Counted from the stretch's first letter, positions 16,320 to 24,651 are shown. The stretch: 64,000 nucleotides of DNA from Streptomyces sp. NBC_00878 (GCF_026341515.1 NZ_JAPEOK010000001.1:4092001-4156000); one strand, 5' to 3'. The notes: generated by a model from the letters alone, not told the origin. A program made the numbers and translations.

Positions 16320-17645
16320 ATGTTCCGAATAGTGCGCCTGGAGGCGAAGCGCTCGATCGCGCTGCCGCTGTTCCTGGTGCTGGCCGCCCTGACCCGTGTC
16401 TTTCTGTGGATGGACATCGGGGAGTGGGCCGCCAGTTGGGCGCCCCTGGTCTACTCGATGCGGGGAACCGCCTGGATCGTGCTGCCGGTGGCACTGGCCG
16501 CCGGGATCTGGCACGGCGGGCGGGAGCGGCGCAGTGAGGTCTCCGAGCTGTTCGCCGCCACGCCACGGCCGCGCTCGGTGCGGCTGCTGCCCGCCTTCCT
16601 GGTGATCGCCGGCGCGGTGGTGCTCGCCATGGCCGCGATGGTCGGGTGGGCAGGGGTACTGGTCTCCCGGCACGCGGCCTACGGTGACGGCCTTCAGCCT
16701 GCGGGCCTTGCGGTGGGACTGCTGGCCGCCATCGCCGTCACCCTGCTCGGGTTGGGTGTCGGGCGGATGGCGTCCGCGCCGGTCGTGGCGCCGCTGGGCG
16801 CGGTGGTGCTCTTCCTGATTCTGTCGGTGAGCCAGGACAGCCGGCCGGCCAACCGTCTGGTGGACACCGTGCTGCCGATGCTGCCGGTGACGGACGACTT
16901 CCACCGGGTGCTGCCCTCGCTGTCCGCGGCCCAGGGCATCTGGTTCGCCGCCGTCGCTGTCACCGGTGTGCTGCTGGCCGTCGCGGCCACCGCGCGTGCC
17001 CGGGTGCTGGCCCTGACGCCCGCCGTGGCCGGGGTGGCCCTCGGAACCCTGCTGGCGCCATCGGGCGCGGTCGTCCCCGACCAGCAGGCCACCGCCATGG
17101 TCTGCGCGCCGAGCAACGGCCGGATCTGTGTCACCAAGGTGCACACCCGCACATTGCCCGATCTCACAGCTCCCGCCCAGAAGGTGCTCGACGCCTTCGC
17201 CAAGGTGCCCGGTGGCCCGACGCGGGTGGAGGAGGACACGGTGAGCTGGATGCTCGACGACGGCAAGCCTGCCGACGCCAAGGATCTCGGTACGGTCCGT
17301 GTCCAACTCCCGTACCGGACACAGGAAGGCGGCATCAGATGGAAACCGGCCTCGGTCCTCGACACCGTGGCCTCCGGAGCCGTTTTCGACGAGGACTGCT
17401 TCTCCGACGAGGAGGACGGGACCGGCAGGGAGTGGACCCGCGCGCAGGACGCCTCCGATGCGATGGCCGCCCTGCTCCTGGCCACCCCCACCGACGAGCT
17501 GAGCCCTGTCGCCCGCGAGGCCTACGACACGCTGCGCGCGCTGCCTGCCAAGGAGCGCTACCAGCGGATAGGGGACGGCCGGAAGGCCGCACTGACCTGC
17601 GGGGACCCGCTGGCCGTCGTCATGGGTCAGGGAGCGGGCCGATGA
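16320..17645 (+). CDS. ABC-2-like membrane protein with C-terminal soluble domain
   Basis: 441 residues from ATG 16320 (GGAG 6 nt upstream; a GTG codon lies just before). About six membrane segments occupy the first ~250 residues (SIALPLFLVLAALTRVFLW, TAWIVLPVALAAGIW, LVIAGAVVLAMAAMVGWAG). The remaining ~190 residues are hydrophilic and contain Cys residues (MVCAPSNGRICVTKV, FDEDCFSDEE, ALTCGDP), probably extracytoplasmic. Likely permease subunit for the preceding ATPase. Stop and next start overlap (ATGA). Confidence 0.75.
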   Translation: MFRIVRLEAKRSIALPLFLVLAALTRVFLWMDIGEWAASWAPLVYSMRGTAWIVLPVALAAGIWHGGRERRSEVSELFAATPRPRSVRLLPAFLVIAGAVVLAMAAMVGWAGVLVSRHAAYGDGLQPAGLAVGLLAAIAVTLLGLGVGRMASAPVVAPLGAVVLFLILSVSQDSRPANRLVDTVLPMLPVTDDFHRVLPSLSAAQGIWFAAVAVTGVLLAVAATARARVLALTPAVAGVALGTLLAPSGAVVPDQQATAMVCAPSNGRICVTKVHTRTLPDLTAPAQKVLDAFAKVPGGPTRVEEDTVSWMLDDGKPADAKDLGTVRVQLPYRTQEGGIRWKPASVLDTVASGAVFDEDCFSDEEDGTGREWTRAQDASDAMAALLLATPTDELSPVAREAYDTLRALPAKERYQRIGDGRKAALTCGDPLAVVMGQGAGR

Positions 17646-18235
17646 CCCCGGGCCTGCACGGCATCGTGCTGCACCTGCGCTGCCGGGCGGTTCCGGCGAC
17701 CGTACTGGTCTTTCTGGCCGCGGCCGCACTCACCTGGGCCGCATACCTGCCGGACGACCCGGCCATAACCCATAGGCTCGGCCTGATCGCCGTCGTGCTG
17801 GGCATCGCCCCCACCGCCCGCACGCTCGCCGGCCCGGACGAGGAACTGGAACGCGGCACGCCCGCCCCCTGGCGGCTGATCCGCGCCGTCCACCTGTTGC
17901 TGCTCGGCGGAGTCCTGCTCGGTCTGCTCGTCGTCGTCCACCGGATCGCCGGGCAGCAGTCCCACGCCGTGGCCTACGGCACCGTCGTACAGGCCGTCCT
18001 GGCACTCACGGCCCTGACCGCCCTGGGCGCGGTGCTCGTCGGTGCCCACGCGGCCTGGGTCCTCCCCATCGGCTGGGCCATGCTCATGCTGGCGGTGGGC
18101 CCCAGGGAATCGGTCATCGGGCAGGCACTGACCTGGATGGTCCAGGACCCCGGCACCGTCACCTCCACCACGGTGGCCGTCCTCCTGACAGTCGTCGGCG
18201 CCGCCGCCTACACCCAGCGCGGGAGCCGCCTGTGA
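17642..18235 (+). CDS. Membrane protein, last gene of ECF/ABC operon
   Basis: 197 residues with about five hydrophobic segments (ATVLVFLAAAALTWAAYL, RLGLIAVVLGIAPTA, LLLLGGVLLGLLVVV, VLALTALTALGAVLVGA, TTVAVLLTVVGAAAY). No family recognised. Coupled to the preceding gene by ATGA, so it is probably a second membrane subunit of the transporter. Confidence 0.75.
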   Translation: MTPGLHGIVLHLRCRAVPATVLVFLAAAALTWAAYLPDDPAITHRLGLIAVVLGIAPTARTLAGPDEELERGTPAPWRLIRAVHLLLLGGVLLGLLVVVHRIAGQQSHAVAYGTVVQAVLALTALTALGAVLVGAHAAWVLPIGWAMLMLAVGPRESVIGQALTWMVQDPGTVTSTTVAVLLTVVGAAAYTQRGSRL

Positions 18236-18242
18236 GCCCGCT

Positions 18243-18281
18243 GCGGCCGGCCACATATTGATCATGTGACCGGCCGGCCGC
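18243..18281. terminator. Strong hairpin after ECF/ABC operon
   Basis: GCGGCCGGCC (18243-18252) pairs with 18272-18281, with an inner CACAT/ATGTG pairing, 7 nt after the last stop. No U-tract, as usual in Streptomyces. Confidence 0.8.
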
Positions 18282-18537
18282 GGATGGCTTCCTCTGCCCC
18301 ACGGCACCTGACCGTGACTGCTGGAAGCCGGCGCCCCCGACCAGTCGGACGCCGCCACTCCGGACAACTCATCGCAGATCATTCCGGATTGACCTCGGAG
18401 AGCGAGGCCCAAGGTCAAGGTCACGAAAATGTATCGGGCATATCGCACATCAAACTTCACAGGGGCCACACGAATTAGCTAAATTTCCTGTAGGCCGCAC
18501 GACCCGCACCGGCGAACATCGCCGGGCCGAGCGGCCT

Positions 18538-18685
18538 CCGCCGAGTCCGGTACGCCCTTGTGGCCGCCGGAGCCGAGGACCCACCGACCTTGGGGTGAAT
18601 CGGTCCAACTCCCATCCGGGAACCGGACCGTAGGGCAAACCTTCCGAAGCACCAGCCCGAACCCGACAGCTAACTCGGTAGGCGG
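18538..18685 (+). promoter_or_regulatory. ydaO (cyclic di-AMP) riboswitch
   Basis: The region carries the conserved ydaO core in order: GGACCCA, TTGGGGTGAATCGG (18600s), GTAGGGCAAACCTTCCGA, CCCGAACCCGACAGCTAA and CTCGGTAGGC. The closing stem is CCGCCGAG (18538-18545) with CTCGG-TA-GGCGG (18674-18685). It ends 5 nt before the GGAAGGAG ribosome-binding site of the NlpC/P60 gene. This class binds c-di-AMP and in Streptomyces turns off wall-hydrolase genes when the ligand is abundant. Confidence 0.92.
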
Positions 18686-18706
18686 ATGACGGAAGGAGAC
18701 GCCCTC

Positions 18707-19855
18707 GTGGCGCCACACCGCAGGTCCCGGCCCCTCAGCCCCATGGGCATACGGACTCCGGCCCTCGCCACCGCGGCTCTGACCTCGGTGGCTCTCCTCT
18801 CCCAGACGGCGAACGCGTCGCCCGCCGAGGAGCCCAAGCCGAGCCTTGAGGAAGTCGAGAAAAAGGTCGGCGACCTCTACCGCCAGGCAGAGACGGCCAG
18901 CGAGAAGTACAACGCGGCCAAGGAGAAGACCACCAAGCAGAAGAAGCGCGTCGACACCCTGCTCGACGATGTGGCGCGGCGCACGGAGAAACTGAACGAC
19001 GCGCGCGAGGAACTCGGTACGTTCGCCGCCGCGCAGTACCGCACGGGAGCCGCCGCCCCCGACACCGCCTCCCTCCTCCTCGCGGACAACCCGCAGGACT
19101 ACTTCGACCAGACCCACCTGATGGACCGGCTGACCAGCCGCCAGAAGCAGTCCGTCGACGACTACGTCACGCAGCAGGCCGCGACGGCGGAGAAGCGGCA
19201 GGAGGCGTCCGAGAGCCTGGAGACGCTCACCGCGACGCAGAGCACGCTGAAGACGTCCAAGGCGGACGTCCAGCGGAAGCTCGCCGAGGCGCGCGACCTG
19301 CTCTCGAAGCTGACCGCCGAGGAGAAGGCGCGGCTCGCCGCGATCGAGCGGCAGAAGCAGGAAGAGGCCCAGCGCAAGGCGGACGAGCTGGCGCGGCAGC
19401 AGGCGGCCGAAGCGGAGCGGCGGCGCCAGGAGGCGGCGACGCAGAACACCGGGACCTCCTCGGGCACCTCGGGCTCCGGCTCGTCCACCTCCACTTCCAC
19501 CTCCACGGCCAAGGCCGACAAGGCGCTCGCCTTCGCCCGCGCCCAGATCGGCAAGCCGTACGTGTGGGGCGCGAGCGGCCCCGAGTCGTACGACTGCTCC
19601 GGCCTCACCCAGGCCGCCTGGAAGGCCGCCGGCGTCACGCTCCCGCGTACCACCTGGGACCAGGTCAACGCGGGCACGACGGTCTCCTTGAACAGCGCCC
19701 AGCCCGGTGACCTGGTCTTCTTCTACGACGACATCAGCCACGTCGGCATCTACATCGGCGACGGCATGATGATCCACGCGCCGAAGCCCGGGGCGTACGT
19801 CCGCGAGGAGTCGATCTACTACATGCCGATCCACAGCGTGGTACGCCCGGCATGA
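18707..19855 (+). CDS. Secreted NlpC/P60 cell-wall hydrolase
   Basis: 382 residues from GTG 18707 (GGAAGGAG 8 nt upstream). Signal peptide to about residue 40 (LATAALTSVALLSQTANA). A long coiled coil follows (EEVEKKVGDLYRQAETASEK through the Gln/Glu/Arg-rich ARQQAAEAERRRQEAATQ), then a Ser/Thr linker and the C-terminal NlpC/P60 domain. Catalytic Cys is in SYDCSGLTQAAW and His in DISHVGIYIGDG. D,L-endopeptidase-type cleavage of peptidoglycan stem peptides is expected. Its leader is a ydaO riboswitch. Confidence 0.93.
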   Translation: MAPHRRSRPLSPMGIRTPALATAALTSVALLSQTANASPAEEPKPSLEEVEKKVGDLYRQAETASEKYNAAKEKTTKQKKRVDTLLDDVARRTEKLNDAREELGTFAAAQYRTGAAAPDTASLLLADNPQDYFDQTHLMDRLTSRQKQSVDDYVTQQAATAEKRQEASESLETLTATQSTLKTSKADVQRKLAEARDLLSKLTAEEKARLAAIERQKQEEAQRKADELARQQAAEAERRRQEAATQNTGTSSGTSGSGSSTSTSTSTAKADKALAFARAQIGKPYVWGASGPESYDCSGLTQAAWKAAGVTLPRTTWDQVNAGTTVSLNSAQPGDLVFFYDDISHVGIYIGDGMMIHAPKPGAYVREESIYYMPIHSVVRPA

Positions 19856-19894
19856 GGGGCTTTTCGTAGTCCTGTTTCGCACTGACCGGAATTG

Positions 19895-19950
19895 GGGCTG
19901 CCCGAGGCTGAGAGGGACACGCGCGTGTCCCTCTCAGCCTCGGGCAGCCC
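19895..19950. terminator. Perfect 56-bp palindrome (28-bp arms, no loop)
   Basis: GGGCTGCCCGAGGCTGAGAG and onward to 19922 is the exact reverse complement of 19923-19950. It lies 40 bp after the NlpC/P60 stop, so it probably acts as the terminator; a perfect palindrome this long can also extrude as a cruciform. Confidence 0.85.
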
Positions 19951-20215
19951 ACGCGCCCCATCCCGGCGGAGCCCATAGCACCAGCCGCTCGCCCGCTCCC
20001 CCACAACTCGCGCATCGGTCAGCCCACCACGTCAAGTCGGCGGCGCCGGGCCCGGATCGCGGTCGTACCCGGTCAGCTCGTGCCCGAATCGCACCACTTC
20101 CGTACATGCCGTTACCCGGGCCACGGTCCCAGGTTTAGCGTCCTTCCCCAGGTGACCGGACTTTCCCACCGCCGCCCGGGCCAGGGGCGGCATCCGGACA
20201 CCACCGCCGAGAAAG

Positions 20216-20257
20216 GTCCGGCGGCGGCCCGCTCCCCTGTGCGGGCCGCCGCCGGAC
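20216..20257 (+). promoter_or_regulatory. 17-bp stem-loop in leader of second NlpC/P60 gene
   Basis: GTCCGGCGGCGGCCCGC (20216-20232) pairs perfectly with 20241-20257, 8-nt loop, ending 77 bp before the start codon. No ydaO core was found here; the hairpin could be an attenuator if the promoter is upstream of it. Confidence 0.65.
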
Positions 20258-20334
20258 GTGCAACCGGCCCCTGAGGGCCGCCGCCGCGGACGCACCAACG
20301 CCCGGGCGGCCGTACGGAAGGACGTGGATCGCAC

Positions 20335-21426
20335 GTGGCAGCGCACCGCAAGCCCAGACAGCGCTCAATCGGCGGCAGTACGGCCCGCACCGCCTTCACC
20401 ATCGCGCTCGCGGGCGCGGCGAGCGCGACCGGGTTCGAGGGGACGGGGACCGCCGCGCCGGAACTGACAGCCGCTCAGGTCAGGGCGAAGGTCGACAAGT
20501 TGTACCAGGAGGCGGAGGTCGCCACCGAGAAGTACAACGGGGCGAAGGAGAGGTCGACGAAGACGCGGGGCCGGCTGAACACGCTGCAGGACGAGGCCGC
20601 GCGCAGGACGGATCGGCTCAACTCGGAGCGGGACGCGCTCGGTTCGCTGGCCACCGCGCAGTACCGGGACGGCGGCGTCGACCCCGCGCTGCGGCTCATG
20701 CTCTCCTCGGATCCCGATCAGTACCTGGACGGGGCCGCGTTCGCCGAGCGGGCGGGCGGCAGGCAGGCCTCGGCGGTGTCGCGGGTACGCGAACAGCTGC
20801 GCGAGATCGAGCAGTTGCGCGGGGCCGCACACGTCGAGCTCACCTCCCTCCAGGCGCGGCAGGCGGAGTTGAAGCGGAACAAGCGGACCGTCACCGGGAA
20901 ACTGGGAGAGGCCCGGGATCTGCTGTCACGGCTGTCGGACGCGGACCGGGCACGCATCGGCGCCGACGACGCGGACACCGCCCGCGCCTCACGTTCCGCT
21001 GCCGAACCGCGCGAACTGGGCGCCACGGGCGGCATGGGCGGCACAGGCAGCAACGGCCCGTCGACCGCCGCTCCGAACTCCCGCGCCGCGAGCGCGATTT
21101 CGTATGCGTACGGGAAACTCGGCAGCCCGTATGTGTGGGGTGCCACGGGCCCGGACGCCTTCGACTGCTCGGGCCTGATGCAGGCCGCGTACCGTGAAGC
21201 GGGCATCTCGCTGCCCCGCACGACGTACGCCCAGATCAACGCGGGCGAGCGCGTCTCACGGTCCGAACTCCGGCCCGGAGACCTGGTGTTCTTCTACTCG
21301 GGCATCAGCCATGTGGGCCTGTACATCGGCAACGGGCAGATGATCCACGCGCCCAACTCCGCGGCACCGGTACGGGTGGCACCGATCGACGAGATGCCGT
21401 TCGCGGGGGCTACGCGCGTGGCGTGA
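20335..21426 (+). CDS. Secreted NlpC/P60 cell-wall hydrolase (paralogue)
   Basis: 363 residues from GTG 20335 with GGAAGGA about 11 nt upstream. The architecture matches the gene upstream: signal peptide (RTAFTIALAGAASATG), coiled coil (KVDKLYQEAEVATEKYNGAK), linker and C-terminal NlpC/P60 domain with catalytic Cys in AFDCSGLMQAAY and His in GISHVGLYIGNG. A tandem pair that probably arose by duplication, but with a different leader. Confidence 0.92.
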   Translation: MAAHRKPRQRSIGGSTARTAFTIALAGAASATGFEGTGTAAPELTAAQVRAKVDKLYQEAEVATEKYNGAKERSTKTRGRLNTLQDEAARRTDRLNSERDALGSLATAQYRDGGVDPALRLMLSSDPDQYLDGAAFAERAGGRQASAVSRVREQLREIEQLRGAAHVELTSLQARQAELKRNKRTVTGKLGEARDLLSRLSDADRARIGADDADTARASRSAAEPRELGATGGMGGTGSNGPSTAAPNSRAASAISYAYGKLGSPYVWGATGPDAFDCSGLMQAAYREAGISLPRTTYAQINAGERVSRSELRPGDLVFFYSGISHVGLYIGNGQMIHAPNSAAPVRVAPIDEMPFAGATRVA

Positions 21427-21752
21427 GCGGCCGGGCCGACGAGGGAGAAGACGGGCGGGCCGACAAGGGAGGAGAACGGCAGGGAACGGCGACGGTAGGG
21501 AACGGGGGAGTTCAAGCCGTTCGGGCGTCGGTCCGGCTTGGATGGACATCGCATGGGTACTGCGGCGGGGTAGCGTCGACGCGGCACGGTTCGACATGCC
21601 GCACCACACGGTCACGATCCGCTCCACCCCGTTCGTCCACCCCGTTCGTCCGTCCCGTTCGTCCGTCCCGTTCGTCCGTCCCGTTGCTTCCACACAGCTC
21701 CGCTCCTCCGTACCGTTCCGCCTGGTTCGCCGTCGCCCTCCAGAAGGATTCG
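21427..21752. other. Intergenic region with 4 x 13-bp tandem repeat (21630-21681)
   Basis: CGTTCGTCCGTCC is repeated four times (first copy with two changes) at 21630, 21643, 21656 and 21669. Nothing else was recognised apart from the ribosome-binding site of the next gene. Confidence 0.85.
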
Positions 21753-22424
21753 ATGCCCGGCCCCACGCTGCCACCTCCGCCGCCGCCCGCGCACATCAGC
21801 GGCTGGCCCGACCGGGCAGCGCTGCTGGCCGACCGCGGGCGGGCCTTGGAGGAACTGCGCAGACGCAGTCTCGGGGTGCACCGGGTGCTGCTGCTGTGGC
21901 TGCTGGCGGTCGCGGCGATCATCGGATGGGCGCTGCTCGTGCTGCCGTTGCAGCAACTCGAACAGCGGGATCCCACCGGGTTCATCCTGGGACCGCTCTT
22001 CGCGGTCCTCGGCCTGGCCGCGCTCACGCCCTCCGTCATCGCCGTCGTCCTCGCCGTCCGGCGGGACCGCCACATCAGCCAACTCCTCGACGCCTGGCTG
22101 CGGTTGGCCAGCCATCCGCCCACCGACGCCCGCCTGCGCTCCCCCGGCCTGAGCCTCTTCTGGCTGCTCTCCTCACTCAGCCTCTGCGCGTTCGGGCTGT
22201 GGACAGCGTTCGCGGGGGCGGCGGAGGCGAGGCCGGGGCAGGACGCGTACAGCGATGTGGTGCTCGTGATGGGAATCGGCTTGATTCTCTGGCTGACCGG
22301 CCTGATCGGCGTGGTGAAGGCGGTACGTCACTATCGGTGGGCCGTACGGGCGCTGGGGCCTCGGACGCCGACTGAGCGGGGGACAACAGGAGCGACACCG
22401 GCTCCGGAGGATCAGGCCGACTGA
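21753..22424 (+). CDS. Four-helix membrane protein, unknown function
   Basis: 223 residues; AGAAGGA lies 6 nt before ATG 21753. Hydrophobic segments are VLLLWLLAVAAIIGWALLV, ILGPLFAVLGLAALTPSVIA, LFWLLSSLSLCAFGLWTAF and VVLVMGIGLILWLTGLIGVV. The N-terminus is Pro-rich and cytoplasmic-like, the C-terminus short and polar. No family was recognised; homologous membrane proteins near these hydrolases occur in Streptomyces. Confidence 0.8.
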   Translation: MPGPTLPPPPPPAHISGWPDRAALLADRGRALEELRRRSLGVHRVLLLWLLAVAAIIGWALLVLPLQQLEQRDPTGFILGPLFAVLGLAALTPSVIAVVLAVRRDRHISQLLDAWLRLASHPPTDARLRSPGLSLFWLLSSLSLCAFGLWTAFAGAAEARPGQDAYSDVVLVMGIGLILWLTGLIGVVKAVRHYRWAVRALGPRTPTERGTTGATPAPEDQAD

Positions 22425-22433
22425 CAGGGCGGT

Positions 22434-22814
22434 TCATCCCGCCAAGGGCAGCACCGGCACGCCGAACCCGCGATACGCGCCAGGCTCCGTGGTGGCGACT
22501 TCCCAGCCGGTTGCCATACTCACGGCGGCCACATGAACGGCCGACCACCCGTGCTCGGGGAAGAGCGTGGTCGCGATACGCCCCATGGTGTCGGCGACGA
22601 TCCGGTCGACCGACGCCACCTCCACGGCGGGAAGCTGGGCCAGGTGACCCGAAATACCTGGGCGACTCCTCGTTGCCTCGGCCAGGCTGAGAGCTGGAAC
22701 CACCACCGTGTACAGCGGATCCTCGTGCGCTGCCACGATGAATCCGGACAGCACACGATGCCCGCGCCCGAGGGCAAGCAGACCGTGATGGTCCAGGATG
22801 ACGCCGTCGCTCAC
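22434..22814 (-). CDS. PIN-domain-like protein (putative toxin)
   Basis: 126 residues from GTG 22814, overlapping the stop of the antitoxin-like gene (GTGA). Possible acidic residues of a PIN fold are the N-terminal D in GVILDHHG, E in LSLAEATRS and the C-terminal ATGWEVATTEP region. The match is weaker than in classical VapC proteins. Paired with a ribbon-helix-helix protein, which supports a toxin-antitoxin role. Confidence 0.65.
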   Translation of the reverse strand: MSDGVILDHHGLLALGRGHRVLSGFIVAAHEDPLYTVVVPALSLAEATRSRPGISGHLAQLPAVEVASVDRIVADTMGRIATTLFPEHGWSAVHVAAVSMATGWEVATTEPGAYRGFGVPVLPLAG

Positions 22815-23095
22815 GCCGCCGCACCCTTGCGGCGAGCGTCGGTGCGGGCCTTGCTCGCGGCCAGCATGCCGCGCGCCTCGACGAGTTCCTCGTCCGTCAG
22901 CGCCTGACCGCGCAGCAGGGTTTCCTCGACGTACTCCCGCGCCTGCTCAGCTCGCCGTCGACGTTCGACACGGCTTCGCAGGGTCTCGTTGATCACCGCC
23001 GAGATCGATGCCGCCTCGCCCGCGTCGACGAGCCGCTGCAACTCTTCGAGCAGGTCCGGGTCGAGAGTGACGGAGATGGGCTTCTTGGCAGCCAT
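22811..23095 (-). CDS. Ribbon-helix-helix antitoxin-like DNA-binding protein
   Basis: 94 residues from ATG 23095. The N-terminal KKPISVTLDPDLLEELQRLV is an RHH (CopG/VapB-like) motif, followed by a charged helical tail (RVERRRRAEQAREYVEETLL) that would bind the toxin. No good Shine-Dalgarno precedes this ATG; in-frame ATGs lie a few codons upstream, so the start is uncertain by ~10 codons. Expected to autoregulate the two-gene operon. Confidence 0.75.
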   Translation of the reverse strand: MAAKKPISVTLDPDLLEELQRLVDAGEAASISAVINETLRSRVERRRRAEQAREYVEETLLRGQALTDEELVEARGMLAASKARTDARRKGAAA

Positions 23096-23175
23096 GATGC
23101 GAGGGTATCGCATGGCCATACGAGAGATTCCTATTGAGAGTGATGGACAAGCTGCGGGCCGTGCGCGGAAACGGC

Positions 23176-24162
23176 TCACACTCGCAGCGGCAGCGCGGTA
23201 CGGATCGCCCCGCGCACTTGCGCGGCTCGGACCTGTACGGCCGTCGGAGGCAGTGCGCGCGGCACTTCGGCCGTGGTGCCGCCACGGCAGGCACGGCAGA
23301 GACCTCCTGGCAGGGCCTCCGGGCGGCCGGGTACGCGGCACTCGGTGCACTCCATGATCAGACGCGGAGGCGGGGGCTGCCGGGGCGCGGCGGCTCCCTC
23401 GGCGGCGGCCAGGTCGGGCGGCATCTTGTCGCGGAGCCGACGCTGGACAAGTGCACGGGGTGAGTACACCGCCTCGGGGAGGCCCGCGACGAGGACCTGC
23501 GTGAAGCGAGCGGTATCGGCACCACGGGCGAACCACTCGGCGGCGAGGCCTTCGAGCGCCGCACAGTCGGCGTGGGAGAGCGCCAAGCGGGGTTCGGCGC
23601 GGCCGAGTTGGGCGAGGGCCACGTACGCGGCTGAGGGTTGAGGCTCCTGTGTCACGTCGCTGGGGGCGGCCTGGGACATGGAGGCCGGGGAGGATGTCGT
23701 GACCGGGGAGGTCGTGATCGGCGTCTCGGGCGATGCGGCACCGGGTACGTCACCGTCGAGGAACCGGGCCCACCATTCGTTGTCACGTGCGGTACGGGAC
23801 CAGTAGGTGCGGAAGACCCACCGCGTGCCGGTACCGGTATCGGTGTCGGTGCCGGTGTCGGTCGGCTCGACCCGGTGGCGTACGCGGCGCAGGTGTCCTG
23901 CCTCGCCGAGTTCGTTGAGGGCGGAGCGGACCGCCTGCTGCCCGTAGAGGGGCTGGGCCTTCGCGATGGTCTTGGCATCCATGGCCGCGTTCTCGCAGAG
24001 CCGGTCGAGAAATCCGGCGATGTACGCGGCGCGGGCGGGGAGGTGACCGAAGTCGCCGGGGCGGGAGGGCGGCTGGTCCGGTACGGAGCGTTTGCCGTAG
24101 CCGGGCTTGGCCATGGGGTGTGCGGGCGCGGGCAGCGCAGCGCTAAGGTCTTCACAAGCCAT
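23176..24162 (-). CDS. Winged-helix protein with C-terminal Cys4 motif
   Basis: 328 residues; GAGGA lies 8 nt before ATG 24162. The N-terminal ~110 residues look like a MarR/winged-helix fold (AKTIAKAQPLYGQQAVRSAL, ELGEAGHLRRVRHRVEPTD). The middle is Thr/Ser/Pro-rich. The C-terminal segment has CTEC and CRAC about 14 residues apart, a possible zinc knuckle. The family is abundant in Streptomyces and often sits on mobile regions; its function is unknown. Confidence 0.75.
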   Translation of the reverse strand: MACEDLSAALPAPAHPMAKPGYGKRSVPDQPPSRPGDFGHLPARAAYIAGFLDRLCENAAMDAKTIAKAQPLYGQQAVRSALNELGEAGHLRRVRHRVEPTDTGTDTDTGTGTRWVFRTYWSRTARDNEWWARFLDGDVPGAASPETPITTSPVTTSSPASMSQAAPSDVTQEPQPSAAYVALAQLGRAEPRLALSHADCAALEGLAAEWFARGADTARFTQVLVAGLPEAVYSPRALVQRRLRDKMPPDLAAAEGAAAPRQPPPPRLIMECTECRVPGRPEALPGGLCRACRGGTTAEVPRALPPTAVQVRAAQVRGAIRTALPLRV

Positions 24163-24192
24163 GAGATCGGTCCTCGTTCGATCTTGAGGTCA

Positions 24193-24257
24193 GACCCCGG
24201 TTTGGTGCTGGTAACACCTGCCGGGGTCGTTTGTTGCTGCGAACGCTAAACGTTCGC
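24193..24257 (-). promoter_or_regulatory. Leader hairpin and inverted repeat before winged-helix gene
   Basis: GACCCCGG (24193-24200) pairs with CCGGGGTC (24221-24228), with an inner GGTG/CACC. Just upstream GCGAACG-CTAAA-CGTTCGC (24239-24257) is a 7-bp inverted repeat. The hairpin lies 31 bp before the start codon in the likely 5' leader; the inverted repeat is a candidate operator. Confidence 0.6.
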
Positions 24258-24405
24258 CACGGCGCGTGGCAAGCCGATCACGAAAAGTCATGTCCGCTGG
24301 TGTGTACGGGGGTTGGGAGGGAGGGTGGGTTGAGCCCAACCACCCAATCCTCACAAAAGGAGCTCGGATCTCGGGGTCCGAAGCCCGGGGCTCGGGCGCC
24401 GACGT

Positions 24406-24651
24406 TCAGGCACGCCGAGTGTGCGCTATGAAGGCCGCCCAGGCGTCAGCGGGTACGGCGAACCGGGGGCTCCGAGCCCCGAGCTTCGAGTCCCGGACGT
24501 GGATGGAGTGGGGGCAGGCGGCGACTTCGACGCAGTCACTGCCCTGGGAGTCGCTGTAGGTGGACTTGCGCCAGGCGTAGGCGACTTCGAGGCAGGCACT
24601 GCCCGAGGAGTCGCTGTAGCTGGACTTGAACCATGACAGGTCGGCGCTCAT
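24406..24651 (-). CDS. DUF397 protein with internal duplication
   Basis: 81 residues. The first half of the DUF397 domain occurs twice with a 20-residue period (WFKSSYSDSSGSACLEVA, then WRKSTYSDSQGSDCVEVA), followed by one copy of the second half (SIHVRDSKLG, PADAWAAFIAHTR). ATG 24651 overlaps the HTH stop (ATGA). DUF397 proteins accompany XRE-type regulators and RsbW-like ATPases in Streptomyces and influence development or antibiotic production. Confidence 0.9.
   Translation of the reverse strand: MSADLSWFKSSYSDSSGSACLEVAYAWRKSTYSDSQGSDCVEVAACPHSIHVRDSKLGARSPRFAVPADAWAAFIAHTRRA

Noticed and set aside
24239..24257. Possible LexA SOS box
   Set aside because: The arms GCGAACG/CGTTCGC are 5 nt apart, not the CGAAC-N4-GTTCG spacing of LexA.
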